A stretch of DNA of 64,000 nucleotides from Manis javanica (Eukaryota; Chordata; Mammalia; Pholidota; Manidae), in contig NC_133167.1 in NCBI RefSeq assembly GCF_040802235.1, forward strand, positions 46,622,001 to 46,686,000. Reading direction: 5' to 3'. The notes beneath the pieces are model-generated. The model was not told the origin of the DNA, searched no databases, and was given only the letters and a program-made list of their open reading frames with translations. Position numbers and translations under genes: made by a program. Of the stretch, positions 34,481 to 45,339 are shown piece by piece. Within the stretch, counting starts at the first letter, position 1, and each line of letters begins with the position of its first letter.

Positions 34481-36359
34481 TTTGCTTATTTTTAAAGTCT
34501 GCAAACTCTAGGATACTTTCCTTTGAATAAATTCATTGATTTTTTTTAAGCAGTAAGGAAAATCACTGATATTTTTCATGAATATTAAAATTATTATATG
34601 TATATATAAATTTTTAAATACCTTGCATTTTCATCTTTCTTACATACTACAAGTGTGGGATCATAAATAGCATGTTTTAAAAATATAGCTCACAAATATT
34701 GTATATGATATTTGTAGGTATGATATTGCAACTTGTGGATTCTCTTATTTGCAAAATTTCTTCTACCATACATGTTTATGAATCAATATGTGTGTTGACC
34801 CAGAAATTATTTTGCTTGCTAATTTAAAGGATGCTTACGAAATGCCCACAGTATGTGGCACTGTAGAGAGTATAAAACTGTTAAAGACAGAGTCCCCCTC
34901 AGAGCTTAGGCTTTATGAGATTGCTTTGTGATTTGAGGTAAGGCAACTTAACTTTTTGAATCTCAGGCTTTTTATCTGAAAAATGGGAACTATAATCCTT
35001 ATTTTGATTGTTCCATGGGATTCCTGAAAGAACCGACTGCAGAGATGAATGTGAAATAGCTTGCTAAGATATAAAGAGCCATAAAATATATAGAATCATT
35101 ATCATTATTTTAGTACTATATGTTCTTAAATGTTTTGCTGTTATCTTTCCCAACAGACTTAGCTGTTTGAAAAACATCACTATAGTTATTGTTTGTTTTA
35201 TAGTTTTATATTTCCTCAAAGCAGCTGGCACAGAGGGAATAAACACTGAATTTATGAAACATTTTTATTTGAGTTACTGTATTTTGTACCAAGGGTCTCA
35301 AACTCGAATTCCTATAGGGGCTATGTGGAGAATAAAGCTTGGATCATGGTACAAAGTGGTGAAAAATTATGGCCAAACTGGGTAGTGAATTCTAGATCTA
35401 AACACATTCAAATTGAAGTTCAAAAACAGTAATGTGTGAAGTAAACAACTGAAAGCCACTTTCGGTGGTACTTATTTTTGTGAGCTGTGGTTTATACAAA
35501 TATTACGTTTGGGAGAGAAACCTTGTATCTTTCCTTCATTCATATCCTGGTTGACCTTAAAAATGTGGGAAATTGACAAATACAGCCAAATCATTATAAT
35601 AATTATCAATAAATTTGCAAAAGTTTATTTTGTTTGTGATGTAGGACTGTGAGACTCTTGTAAAATAGGTAATAAGACATAGCCCTGTAGTAATTTTGTT
35701 ACCATGCTGTTATTCATACCCTATTCACGAGGACCCCATGGTCCATGTACTGTTATACATCCTCTTGTGAAATATTTCGCTTTTATCTTGTAGATGCCAT
35801 GTATCATACCATTGAACATATTTCTTTTTTTTTTTGCACGTTTTCTGGAATGTTAGAGCCAAATTTGTCACTGACTTCCAGAAAAGCATACCATACCTCC
35901 TACCACAGATATTAGATTAGAATTTAATTTTTAGCTTTGTCTTTTAGTACCTCCTTTCCTTTCTCCTGACTTGCTGTTTCTTATTCTATTTCGCTGTATG
36001 TATCTTTGTAAGCTAGCTCAAAACCTTTTCAGAAAAAGGTGAGGTAAAATTGACTGAAGTCCTAAAGTATGTACATTTGGAATTAAGAGAATAATAGCTC
36101 GTATTTTGTTGTTATTTGCAATGAAACGGTCCATTCAGGTGGGGAAACATTACTTTTTATAAGCAGACACATGATGAAAAAAATACCTGTTTTTCTATAC
36201 TTGACTGTCTAGTAGCTTTTGTCAATTTTCTCTACAATGTTTTTAAAAGAAAAAATTTGTTCTTTTAGAAGACTGAGATGGTTCTTACTGCTAATCCTCA
36301 AACATTTCTGGCTCTTTGCCTTCAGAAACATGTTAGGACTGTACTTCCGGGCCTCTTTT
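34481..36359. other. Unassigned AT-rich sequence
   Basis: About 1.9 kb without recognisable gene or repeat. The frames near 35064-35385 on both strands have no known domain. Confidence 0.45.
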
Positions 36360-36690
36360 TGTGTGTGTGTGTGGGTCCATATGTTTAGCTCCAGCTAACG
36401 AGTTGGGAATAGAAGTGACGGAAGCACGCCATTCCTGGGCTAGAGCCCTGATTTACTCTTGTGAGACACACCAGCACTCCCTGTCCCTCCAGCAGGCTGA
36501 CCTGCAGCATCAGAGGTGATGGCTGACCTGTTTGCCAGGGTGCCTGGGTATTGACCACTATTAAGCTGTATTTGGCTCCTAAGGATTTGGAGTACTTTGC
36601 TACCAAAACACAATCTAGACCATCCTGAGAGATTCAACGGTAATTCATAACAAAGCAAAGATGAGGGCCACAGACTGCTGATCAGTTAGG
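36360..36690 (+). repeat. Degenerate LTR-like repeat (MaLR-type, tentative)
   Basis: After a short GT run, the blocks 'ctccagctaacgagttggga', 'aggatttggagtactttgct' and 'cacaatctagaccatcctga' follow the order of an MLT-type LTR 3' half. The minus-strand frames 36385-36658 are opposite-strand artefacts. Confidence 0.35.
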
Positions 36691-37597
36691 CTCCCTCCTT
36701 GCTGGGTAATGAAGATTATTAGCAACGATCCAAGAACAGGTCAAATATGAACAAATTTCAGAATTTGCCATGGAATTGAAAGGAAAAGAATGAAATCATT
36801 CAGATGAGAAATATTATCTTTCAGAAAGAAAAATCTCTATTTTTTACCTGAACATTTCCACTGCTCAGCTTTGCTTACATTAAAATCAAGACCAAAAAAT
36901 GCTCCCTGTGACAGCCAGAGTATCTGGATAACATGTTTATACACTTTTCATCAATCCTGTGTTTGTGAAGCTTCCTACTGCTAGAGATGAATGAGAGTCT
37001 AGAGGGAAATAATGAATGGATTTAGCCCTCATTTGCCTTGACTCTACAGGCAATTTTTACATTTTCAGAGACTCAAGGGTGTTATTTGGAGAAATTACTC
37101 AGGAATAAAGATATCCCACCAGGCAAAAGAAGATTTCATAGTTTTGAAACACCTCTTTCTTCAATTTCCAGTTTGCAGGTGGGACTGTGGGCGGCATAGG
37201 GAGTTAAAAATGTCTGGGTGATATCTGTTACTAAGAGCAGTAAGCACCCCTTCAAGCTCGGCAGTGAGTGGACTCTCAAAGGAAACAGGTTGCCCATGTG
37301 TCTTTTTGTTGTTGTTATTGAAGTATTTTGGAGAAAAGGATGAAAGAGGGGTGCAGCCTCCCCTAAATAATGATTTTCATCACATACTTTGCATTTCCTG
37401 GGGTACAGGCCTAAATGTTGCTTTTGGTAACCTGATTTTGGAAACACAATTCTCTTTTGCTCCTGATTTTGGGAAAAACATGTGACCAAGAGAACTGAGA
37501 TCAGAGACAGCTGTGACGGTGGAGATCAGATGAGTTAGGTCTATAGAACTGAAAAAATGCTCATCTCACATTAGGCATGTTGAGACATGCTGACATT
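36691..37597. other. Unassigned sequence with a 117-codon minus frame
   Basis: The frame 37136-37489 (-) is open for 117 codons but shows no signal peptide, domain or codon pattern that supports a gene. No repeat recognised. Confidence 0.4.
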
Positions 37598-37765
37598 TCC
37601 TTTTTGATTTTTTTCCATTTTTTAGTGAGAAATAATTGACATGCATCATTGTGTATAAGTTTAAGGTGTATAGAAGGATGGTTTGATTTACATATGTGTG
37701 AAATGATGACCACAATGAGTTTAGTTAAGATCTACCATCTAATATAGATACAATAAAAAGAAAAG
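37598..37765 (-). mobile_element. L1M 3' end fragment (antisense)
   Basis: 'gagaaataattgacatgcat', 'gtgtataagtttaaggtgta' and 'gaaatgatgaccacaatgag' are the antisense of an L1MB/L1ME-type 3' UTR. Confidence 0.7.
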
Positions 37766-37820
37766 AAAACAAAATTCTCCTTTGATGAGAACTCTTAGGA
37801 TCTGCTCTCTTAACAATTTA

Positions 37821-37923
37821 AGAATACGGAGCCCTTCATGAATTTGCATGTTATCCTCGCGTTATGGCCATGCTAATCTCTGGATCACTCCTATTTTAGT
37901 ACATGTGCTGCTGAAGTGAGAAA
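37821..37923 (-). pseudogene. U6 snRNA pseudogene
   Basis: The reverse complement follows U6 spliceosomal RNA through its length: 5' 'cttcagcagcacatgtacta' region, 'gattagcatggcc' in the catalytic/U4-pairing part, 'gcaaattcatgaag' near the 3' stem. About 103 nt, as in real U6 (about 107), with many substitutions, small deletions in the centre ('agagattagcat') and no terminal T run for Pol III. It lies 55 bp from an L1 3' end. U6 retrocopies made by L1 are common in mammals. Confidence 0.85.
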
Positions 37924-38485
37924 CACCTTTCTTGACAGAGTCTTCAGTGTTGACTAAAAGGGAAGAAAGAAAGGAAATCTAATGTAAGTAGACATTTTCT
38001 TTATTCCCCATTTTTAAGCCTCATTCTCCTGTAAAACAGAAGTTTTCATTCCTAATGTTGAAACTGATATTAGTATTCCTACCTGCAATGTTAAAACATT
38101 TAAAATTACAAGCACAATCCAAAACTTTCTTGATAGTTGTTTACAAAAAAATTTACTACATTATTTCCCACTTCTTGGCTACAAGTAGTACACCAAGTTA
38201 TCTGTATACATTGAGCAAACATAGTGGGATTTCTTGTGAACTACAAATTTTACTAAATGAACACACCAAGACATATAAGAGTGCTCATTGAGTACTGCTT
38301 ATTATAGCTAAATATTAGACATGTGTATTTGTAAAAATAAGAATTGGTTTAATTTTCAATATAGCTGAAGAAAGCAACATTATGTGTTCAGTAAAGCTAT
38401 GTATCTGAAAAGGAATCCATTTTTCTCTGAAGAAAATATGCTTAAAATGTACTATTAAAAATCAGATTAAAAGCAATATAATCCA
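37924..38485. other. Unassigned sequence
   Basis: No gene or repeat recognised. The frame 38055-38291 (+) lacks known content. Confidence 0.4.
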
Positions 38486-39405
38486 ATTTATTTTTTTATT
38501 AAGGTATTATTGATATACACTCTTATGAAGGTTTCACATGAAAAAACAATGTGGTTACTACATTTACCCATATTATCATGTCCCCCCCATACCCCCATTG
38601 CAGTCACTGTCCATCAGTGTAGTAAGATGCCGCAGAGTCACTGTTTGCCTTCTTTGTGCTACACTGTCTTCCCCAGGATCCCCTCCACACCATGTGTGCC
38701 AATCATAATACCCCTGAATCCCCTTCTCCCTCCCTCCCCACCCGCCCTCCCGCACCCCTCCCCTTTGGTATCCGCTAGTCTCTTCTTGGAGTCTGTGAGT
38801 CTGCTGCTGTTTCGTTCCTTCAGTTTGCTTCGTTGTTACACTCCACAAATGAGGAATATCATTTGGCACCTGTCTTTCTCTGCCTGGCTTATTTCACTGA
38901 GCATAATATCCTCCAGCTCCATCCATGTTGTTGCAAATGGTAGTATTTGTTTCCTTCTTATGGCTGAATAGTATTCCATTGTGTATATGTACCACCTCTT
39001 CTTTATCCATTCATCTACTGAAGGACACTTAGGTTGCTTCCATATCTTGGCTATTGTAAAAAGTGCTGCGATAAATATAGGGTGTATATGTCTTTTTGAA
39101 TCTGAGAAGTTGTATTCTTTGAGTAAATTCCAAGGAGTGGGATTCCTGGGTCAAATGGTATTTCTACTTGTAGTTTTTTGAGGAACCTCCATATTGCTTT
39201 CCACAATGGTTGAACTAGCTTACACATTCCCACCAGCAGTAGAGGGTTCCCCTTTTTCTGCATCCTCACCAGCATTTGTTGTTCTTAGTCTTTTCGATAC
39301 TGGCTATCCTAACTGGTGTGAGCTGATATCTCATTGTGGTTTTAATTTGCATTTCCCTGATAATTAGTGATGTGGAGCATCTTTTCATTTGCCTGTTGGC
39401 TGAAT
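38486..39405 (-). mobile_element. 5'-truncated L1 (3' UTR and end of ORF2)
   Basis: Antisense family 3' end behind a T tract, with 'cagtcactgtccatcagtgt' and the ORF2 C-terminus ('atcctccagctccatccatg', 'gcatttccctgataattagt'). It breaks off at 'gcctgttggc' near 39400. The C-terminal frame at 39051-39275 is partly readable ([16 protein letters not shown]). Confidence 0.88.
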
Positions 39406-39406
39406 T

Positions 39407-39434
39407 CTTATAAGAAATTCCAATTTCTTATAAG
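39407..39434. repeat. Perfect 13-bp palindromic hairpin at the L1 break
   Basis: cttataagaaatt, two C, then its exact reverse complement aatttcttataag. It sits directly at the point where L1 homology ends. Confidence 0.95.
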
Positions 39435-39480
39435 TAATATATATATATACACACACACACACACACGTGTGTGTGTATTT
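39435..39480. repeat. TA/CA/GT microsatellite
   Basis: 'atatatata', then 'cacacacacacacacac', then 'gtgtgtgtgt'. CA followed by GT makes a further inverted repeat. Confidence 0.92.
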
Positions 39481-39589
39481 ATAGAAAAGGAACTCTGTGG
39501 TACTTTTAAATACTATTTTTCCCAGTGGTCATATATTACATTTAATTGAAACTGAAAGGTAAGATTAAGAAAGACAAATTTAGTTTTTT

Positions 39590-40440
39590 TTAAAACCCAG
39601 GTCCTCACTTTGAAGACCAGACTAATTTCTATCTGTTGTTGATATCTCCACTTGCATATCTCCACAGGCATCTCAAAGTTACCAAGGCACCCACATTAGG
39701 CAGTAAATCTGCCCTCTTCCAGTGCTTCCACCTTAGTAAATGACCACTCCATTCCTTCCAGATGTATCATCTAACGGTCAACTTTGCACCTTTCATACCC
39801 AGAGTCCATCTGTAGCTCCCATCTAGTTTATAACCACGTTCTGTTTACAGCACAGATTCCAAGACTGTGAGTATACTAGTGTTTCTCCATGTCTTGCCTG
39901 GCCCAATGCCAACATCTTTATGTGCTTACAATCTTCTCTTCCTTAGAAGTCAGGCGTAGCCTTTTTCACATCAGTGGCCTTCTAGAGCTCCTAGAATAAG
40001 CTCACCTGTCCTCTCATCACTTACAGAGGCCTGACAATCGGCCCTGCCTTTACCCCAGCTCATTGGGCACTTTGTTCTCCTTTGCTCATGATTCTCTGCC
40101 ACTATGACCTCCTGTCTCTCCTTGGAGCAAGTTTCACCAGCAATTTCTCATTTTAGGGCCTTGGAACAGGCTTTGCCCTGTTCTTGACATACTTTTATCC
40201 AATTTCATATTTAATTCTGATCCCTTTTTTAGATGTTAGTCTAAAACTCCCCTTTTTCTTAATCACAGTTTCAATACATACAAATAGTTATGTGTTTATT
40301 GTTTATCACATCCATTAGAGTGAATGCTCTTGGGGCCATGGACTTAATTGTTGCTCACTGCTCTGCCCCTAAGGCTTAGCACAATTCTTTGGTACTTAGT
40401 AGAAGCTCAACGCTAAGTGTCTGTTGAACAAATCATCACA
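39590..40440 (+). mobile_element. L2 LINE 3' portion, about 850 bp
   Basis: Sense L2 blocks in order: 'atctccacaggcatctcaaa', 'cctgtctctccttggagcaa', 'gggccttggaacaggctttg', 'ttagagtgaatgctcttggg', 'taaggcttagcacaattctt', 'tagtagaagctcaacgctaa'. No frame remains. L2 predates placental radiation. Confidence 0.72.
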
Positions 40441-41751
40441 TGAATAGATATATAACTGTGCCATTTCAATATTAAAGTATTCAGAAGTTGACTGTTCTTA
40501 GGCTGTGATACAGCTGACTTTTTCTAAATTTCCTTTTCCATTTTTGGCTAGACTAGTGGTTTGAAATAAAGTAATATTTTCTTCACCTTTTTATTCTATA
40601 GAAAGTGATAGTTTTATATTCAGATTGACAGCAAAAAAATTAATAAGAATTTTAATGAAAGTACAATGCTAACAACCCACAACTTTTGAAAAATGAAGCA
40701 TGCTGGGCTACATGGTATTTCATTGTGATCCATAGGAATTTAAAGGTATTAAACTAGCTGCAGGCATCCTCCCTATTATTCTCTGAATGTAGTAGGAACA
40801 TACTGAGAATTACAAGTTAAAATTGAATGTAAGTGCTACAGAACTCAGACAAAACCTATTCTCTGGTTCATAAAAATTGGAATTAAATTTTGATCATGGT
40901 ATATATATGAGATGTGAGCAGAATTGTAATATTTTAAAAATGGGGCTATGTATAATAGGCTAAATAACATTTGAATTATGTAAATGAATGTCAAGGTTAT
41001 AATGATCCATTTGATAGCCATTGAGAATGCTAAGAACTTCACACAGAAATTCAACTGCCAAAGAATTTAAAGCTCATTCTTTTAAATTTGCAAGTTCTAT
41101 TGACATAGGATTTACAGCTGTATTTCACTGGATATCCCATCACCCAGTTTTAACTTTCCACATATTTATATTAATAGAGTTTTGAAATATGTGTAAATAC
41201 ATGGGGTTAAAGGTTGTATGTAGATGGTATCTATCAATGTTAAGCAAATTATTGCAAATTATTTAAACTCATTTTACCTTCTTTGAACCTTTTTGCACAT
41301 CAAAGTATCATAATTTGGAGTTAAATTCAGTAGCAATTATTTATGTTCATAAAAAATGAGCATTATTTATCATTTTGCATAGTAATTATAACTAGTGAGA
41401 TTACAAATGATAGCATAAATGTGTGATGTATTAAAATAAGTACATTAATTCAAATTATATGTACATGTGTGAATATTCTTATTTATTACTTTTGGATAGG
41501 ATGGTGTATGTATATATGTGTATATTTATATCCTTTTCAAGGTTATGATTTTGCTACATACACAACTTTAGATCATGCCATTCTTATAACATATCAAAGC
41601 CATTTTCTCATTTAATTAAGTTTTTCATCCTATATTTGTTTATTTATGTCAACATTTCCCTTTGTAGGACATTGAAAATGAATGCCACCTTTTTTATTAG
41701 AAGTGATTCTTCAGTGATGATCCTTGAGTCTTTCTGACCAGTTATCTATAG
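40441..41751. other. Unassigned AT-rich sequence
   Basis: No gene recognised. The stretch 41090-41180 could be a worn L1 3' end (antisense), but too little matches. Confidence 0.4.
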
Positions 41752-41922
41752 CAGTGGTTTTTTAAACTTTATCATACGTTAGAATCACTTGTGGGCTTGG
41801 TAAACCACAGATTGCTTATTTACATCCTTGAAGCTTCTGACTGAATAAGTTTGAAGTAGGGCTCTGAGAATTTGCATGTGCTGATGTTGCTGGTCTGGGG
41901 ACTACACTTTTAGAAATAGTGG
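41752..41922 (+). mobile_element. hAT-Charlie type non-autonomous DNA transposon
   Basis: It opens with the CAGTGGTT terminal motif, includes 'agaatcacttgtgggcttgg', 'gagaatttgcatgtgctgat' and 'ggactacacttttagaaata', and ends in an imperfect inverted copy of the opening. About 170 bp, no coding capacity. Exact subfamily not assigned. Confidence 0.6.
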
Positions 41923-41929
41923 TACAGTA

Positions 41930-42115
41930 TATTTTTTAGAAGGAAGGTTATAGGGTTAATGAGTATACATATTTTTTAAGATCTTGGTACATATTGTCAA
42001 ATTGTTTTTCAGAAAGACTATATCAAATTGCATTCCTACCAATAATTCTCATCAGCATGGAGTATTTCAATTTTAAATCTCTTGTCAGTTTGAGACATGA
42101 AAAATGTTATCTCCA
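41930..42115 (-). mobile_element. Old L1M fragment (antisense)
   Basis: 'caaattgtttttcagaaaga', 'aaattgcattcctaccaata' and 'ctcatcagcatggagtattt' are antisense of the ORF2 C-terminal region. It appears to resume at 42590. Confidence 0.55.
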
Positions 42116-42129
42116 TTGAAGCATTTCAT

Positions 42130-42530
42130 ATAATAATAAAACACTGGAAAACAGAAGGAAAATAGATAAGTAAGTATGGGTATATCCATACAAGGAAACT
42201 TAATTTAGTAGTTTAAATGAATGAATTAGATATATACATATCAAAATGGAAAAAATAGCAAACCATAATTTGAGTGAAAAAATTTTAAAACATGCAAATA
42301 ATATTGCTTATAAGCACTTATAAGTAGTAAATATATAAAGAGCGCACATATATGGAGTAAGGGTGTGAGAAATATGTGTAGGAATGCTAATATACATACA
42401 TACATCAGGACACTTGTTACTCATGGTTCAGAGAAGGAGAGCGGAATGGAATCAGTGAGATGGCATTCAAGGGACTTCCATTACATCTGTGACATATCTT
42501 TAAAAAATATTTAAAGTCAATATAACAACA
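42130..42530 (+). mobile_element. L1M 3' fragment inserted in antisense L1M
   Basis: Sense-oriented ORF2-end/3' UTR-like sequence ('gtatatccatacaaggaaac') between two antisense L1 pieces, suggesting a nested insertion. Confidence 0.45.
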
Positions 42531-42579
42531 TGTTAAGATTTGTTGATATTTATTACTTTATTCAGTATGAAAAATTAGA

Positions 42580-42780
42580 CAATGGCATCATACCAATTTT
42601 ATGTACTGCTTTAATCAGTAGTGAGGCTAAATATTTTCTAAGACTATTGGCTATCTTTTCTCCTCTTTCTTATTCCTTATATGCACATGGATTTTAATAG
42701 AAAAATTGATTTGGAATCCTTAGTAGTAGAATTTATTTGCATTTAGCTGTTGTATGTGCTTTTGTTTGTAAACAACATTG
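42580..42780 (-). mobile_element. Old L1M fragment (antisense), continuation
   Basis: 'gtgaggctaaatattttcta' and 'attggctatcttttctcctc' follow on, in L1 order, from the antisense piece ending near 42115. Confidence 0.45.
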
Positions 42781-42989
42781 GTTACATTCATTTTTGTTTT
42801 TGTTGTTAAAGGGTCTCAATTGGAAAAGACCTATGAAAATAGAAACAAAAAAGTCTAAAATGCGCTACCCATTAAGAACAACATACAAATATATTTAGCT
42901 ATTTATTGAATGTTTACACTAAGCAGAAGTTGAAAGAACCCTGAAACCCTGGCACACCTGATGACTCCCTGTTATGCTACTAATAGCCA

Positions 42990-43415
42990 CTAAGCAAGTC
43001 CTACTCCCTGGAACCTGTAAATATTACTTTATAAGGAAAACAGATCTTTGTAGATGAGATTTTATTGAGTGTCTTGGCTGGAGATATTATCCTGGATTAT
43101 CTGTGTGGGTTCTAAATCTATTCATGAGTGTCCTCATATGAGAGAGGCAGCAAGAGATTTCATCTATGTAAGGTGCCCATGGAGGCAGAGATGGGGTGAC
43201 GTGGTAGCAAGTCAAGGGATGCAGGTAGCCATCAGCGACTAGAGTGGATTCTGCCTTGGAACTGCTGGAGAAAACAGCCCTGTGACACTTTGATTTCAGT
43301 CCTGCGTCCTGATTTGGAGCTTCTGTCCTGTAGGTCTATGAGAGAACACATTTCTCTTGTTTTAAGTAAACAAGTTTGTGGTAATTTGTTACAGCAGCAA
43401 CAAGAAATAAGCATA
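42990..43415 (+). repeat. MLT1-type MaLR solo LTR
   Basis: Sense blocks in order: 'ccctggaacctgtaaatatt', 'gagatattatcctggattat', 'gaggcagagatggggtgacg', 'gctctg'-like to 'cctgatttggagcttctgtc', 'aagtttgtggtaatttgtta', 'cagcagcaacaagaaataag'. About 420 bp, the length expected of an MLT1/MST LTR. Confidence 0.78.
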
Positions 43416-44104
43416 CTTTCTAACCGAGGAATTTCACTTTGCTAATATCCTATAATAGTTCAATTACTTTCCAAGAATATTAAGTACAGTCTCAAGTGAT
43501 TTCTTTTCAAGTTAAGTATTTTTGGTTTAAAACAAAACTATAAAATGAACAAATCTTTTTCAATTACCTTTGAAGTTTAAAAGACACAATCTTGTATCTT
43601 TTCAAAGTGAATTTTTTTGAAACTATGGAATTAACTGCTAAAATGATCTTAAAAAGAAAAAAGTATGCATCTTTCATCTTATCTCCAAATGACCTACTTC
43701 CATAATTTTTCTGAAATAATTTAATCTTATTAAAATATTACTATACCGAGTTTTTAGAATTCCATGAAAAAATGAAGTTTATATCAGACAAATCAATTAT
43801 AATAATCATTTAACAATTCATAACATATTAAAAAGGAAACTTAAAGACAAATAAAACTGATGATTATGGATTTAGACAAGCATGTGACCAAGTTAATTTG
43901 TTGTTTCATTATTAATGAGAAAGTGATATACTAGCTGACCTTAAAAATATTATCATTTTGTAAAATAATATTCTAGAGGATTTGTATTTGGCCTGACTTT
44001 GCATAGCCAATTGACTTGTTTCATTTAGTAACTTTTTTGTAAAACTTTTTTTTTTTTTGTATCAGACTTGGAGGAGCTTGCAGGGAAACTTTAATTCACA
44101 AACA
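43416..44104. other. Unassigned AT-rich sequence
   Basis: Nothing recognised. Confidence 0.4.
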
Positions 44105-45335
44105 TGCTTTATTTTTTATTGAAGTATAGTTGACATACAATATTATATTAGTTTCAGGTGTACAACAGTGATTTGACAATTACATACATTACTAAATGTT
44201 CATGATGGTAAGTGTTGATCATATTCCCTATGCTGTACTTTATATCCCATGACTTATTTATCATTGAAAGTTTGTATCTCTTTATCCCCTTCACCTATTT
44301 TGCCCATCCTTCTATCCCTTTACCCTGTGGCAATGATCAATTTGTTCTCTGTATGTATAAGTCTGTTTCTGGTTGGTTGGTTGTTCTTTTTGGTTTTTAG
44401 ATTCCATATATAAGTGAAATCACTTGTTATTTGACTTTCTTTGCCTGAGTATTTCACTTAACATAATACTCTCTGGTTCTATCCATGGTGTTGCAAATGG
44501 GAAGATTTCATATTTTTTATGGCTGAGTGATATTCCATTATGTATATGTACACATCTTCTTTATCCATCCATCAGTGGATACTTAGGTTGCTTCCATATC
44601 TTGGCTGTTGCAAATAATCATGCAGTAAACATGGGTGCATGTATCTTTTTGAATTAGTGTTTTTGTTTTCTTTGGATAAATACACAGAAGTGGAATTGCT
44701 GAATCAAATGATATTCTTTTTTTAATTTTTTGAGGAACTTCCACATTTTTTTCATAGTGGCTGCCCCAGTATACGTTCCCACCAACAGTGCATAGGAGTT
44801 CCCTTTCACCACATTCTCGCCAACACTTGTCATTTCCTGTCTTTTTGAAAGTTGCTGTTCTGACAAGTGTGATGATATCTCGTTGATGTGCATTTCCTTG
44901 ATGATTAGAGATGTTGAGCATCTTTTCATGTGTCTGTTGGCCATCTGTATGTCTTCTTCAGAAAAATGTCTGTTCAGGTCATCTGCCCATTTTTTTAATT
45001 GGATTTTTTTTTGATGTTAAGTTGTATGAGTTTTTTTTTATATATTTTGGATATTAATCCCTCATTGGATATATGATTTTGCAGATATTTTCTCCCATTC
45101 AGAAGGTTGCCTTTTCATTTTGTTAATGGTGTCCTTTGCTGTACAGAAGCTTTTTCATTTGATGCAGACCCACTTGTTTATTCTTGCTTTTGTCACCCTT
45201 ACCTGGGGAGACATATCTAGAAAAAAGTTGCTAAGACCAAAGTCTTAGAGTTCACTGCCTATGTTTCATTTTAGGGATTTTATGGTTTCCAGTTTTACAT
45301 TTAGGTCTTTAATCCATTTTTAGTTTATTTTACAC
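44105..45335 (-). mobile_element. L1MA-type 3' end, 5'-truncated
   Basis: Antisense start 'tattgaagtatagttgacat' and 'ttagtttcaggtgtacaaca' is the typical L1MA 3' UTR. The ORF2 C-terminus follows ('gagatgttgagcatcttttc' and the readable frames 44583-44944) to 'ggtctttaatccatttttag'. Confidence 0.85.
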
Positions 45336-45339
45336 TTTT

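Noticed and set aside
35160..35385. 72-codon plus frame beginning with a hydrophobic segment
   Set aside because: The hydrophobic start could look like a signal peptide, but the frame is short, AT-rich, and without any family resemblance or gene context.
37136..37489. 117-codon minus-strand frame with several Cys and His
   Set aside because: No conserved domain, start context or splice sites, and of a length found by chance in 64 kb.
38510..38971. 153-codon plus-strand frame rich in Pro and Leu
   Set aside because: It lies antisense to an L1 3' UTR and ORF2 end. Proline runs come from the antisense of the G-rich 3' UTR tract.
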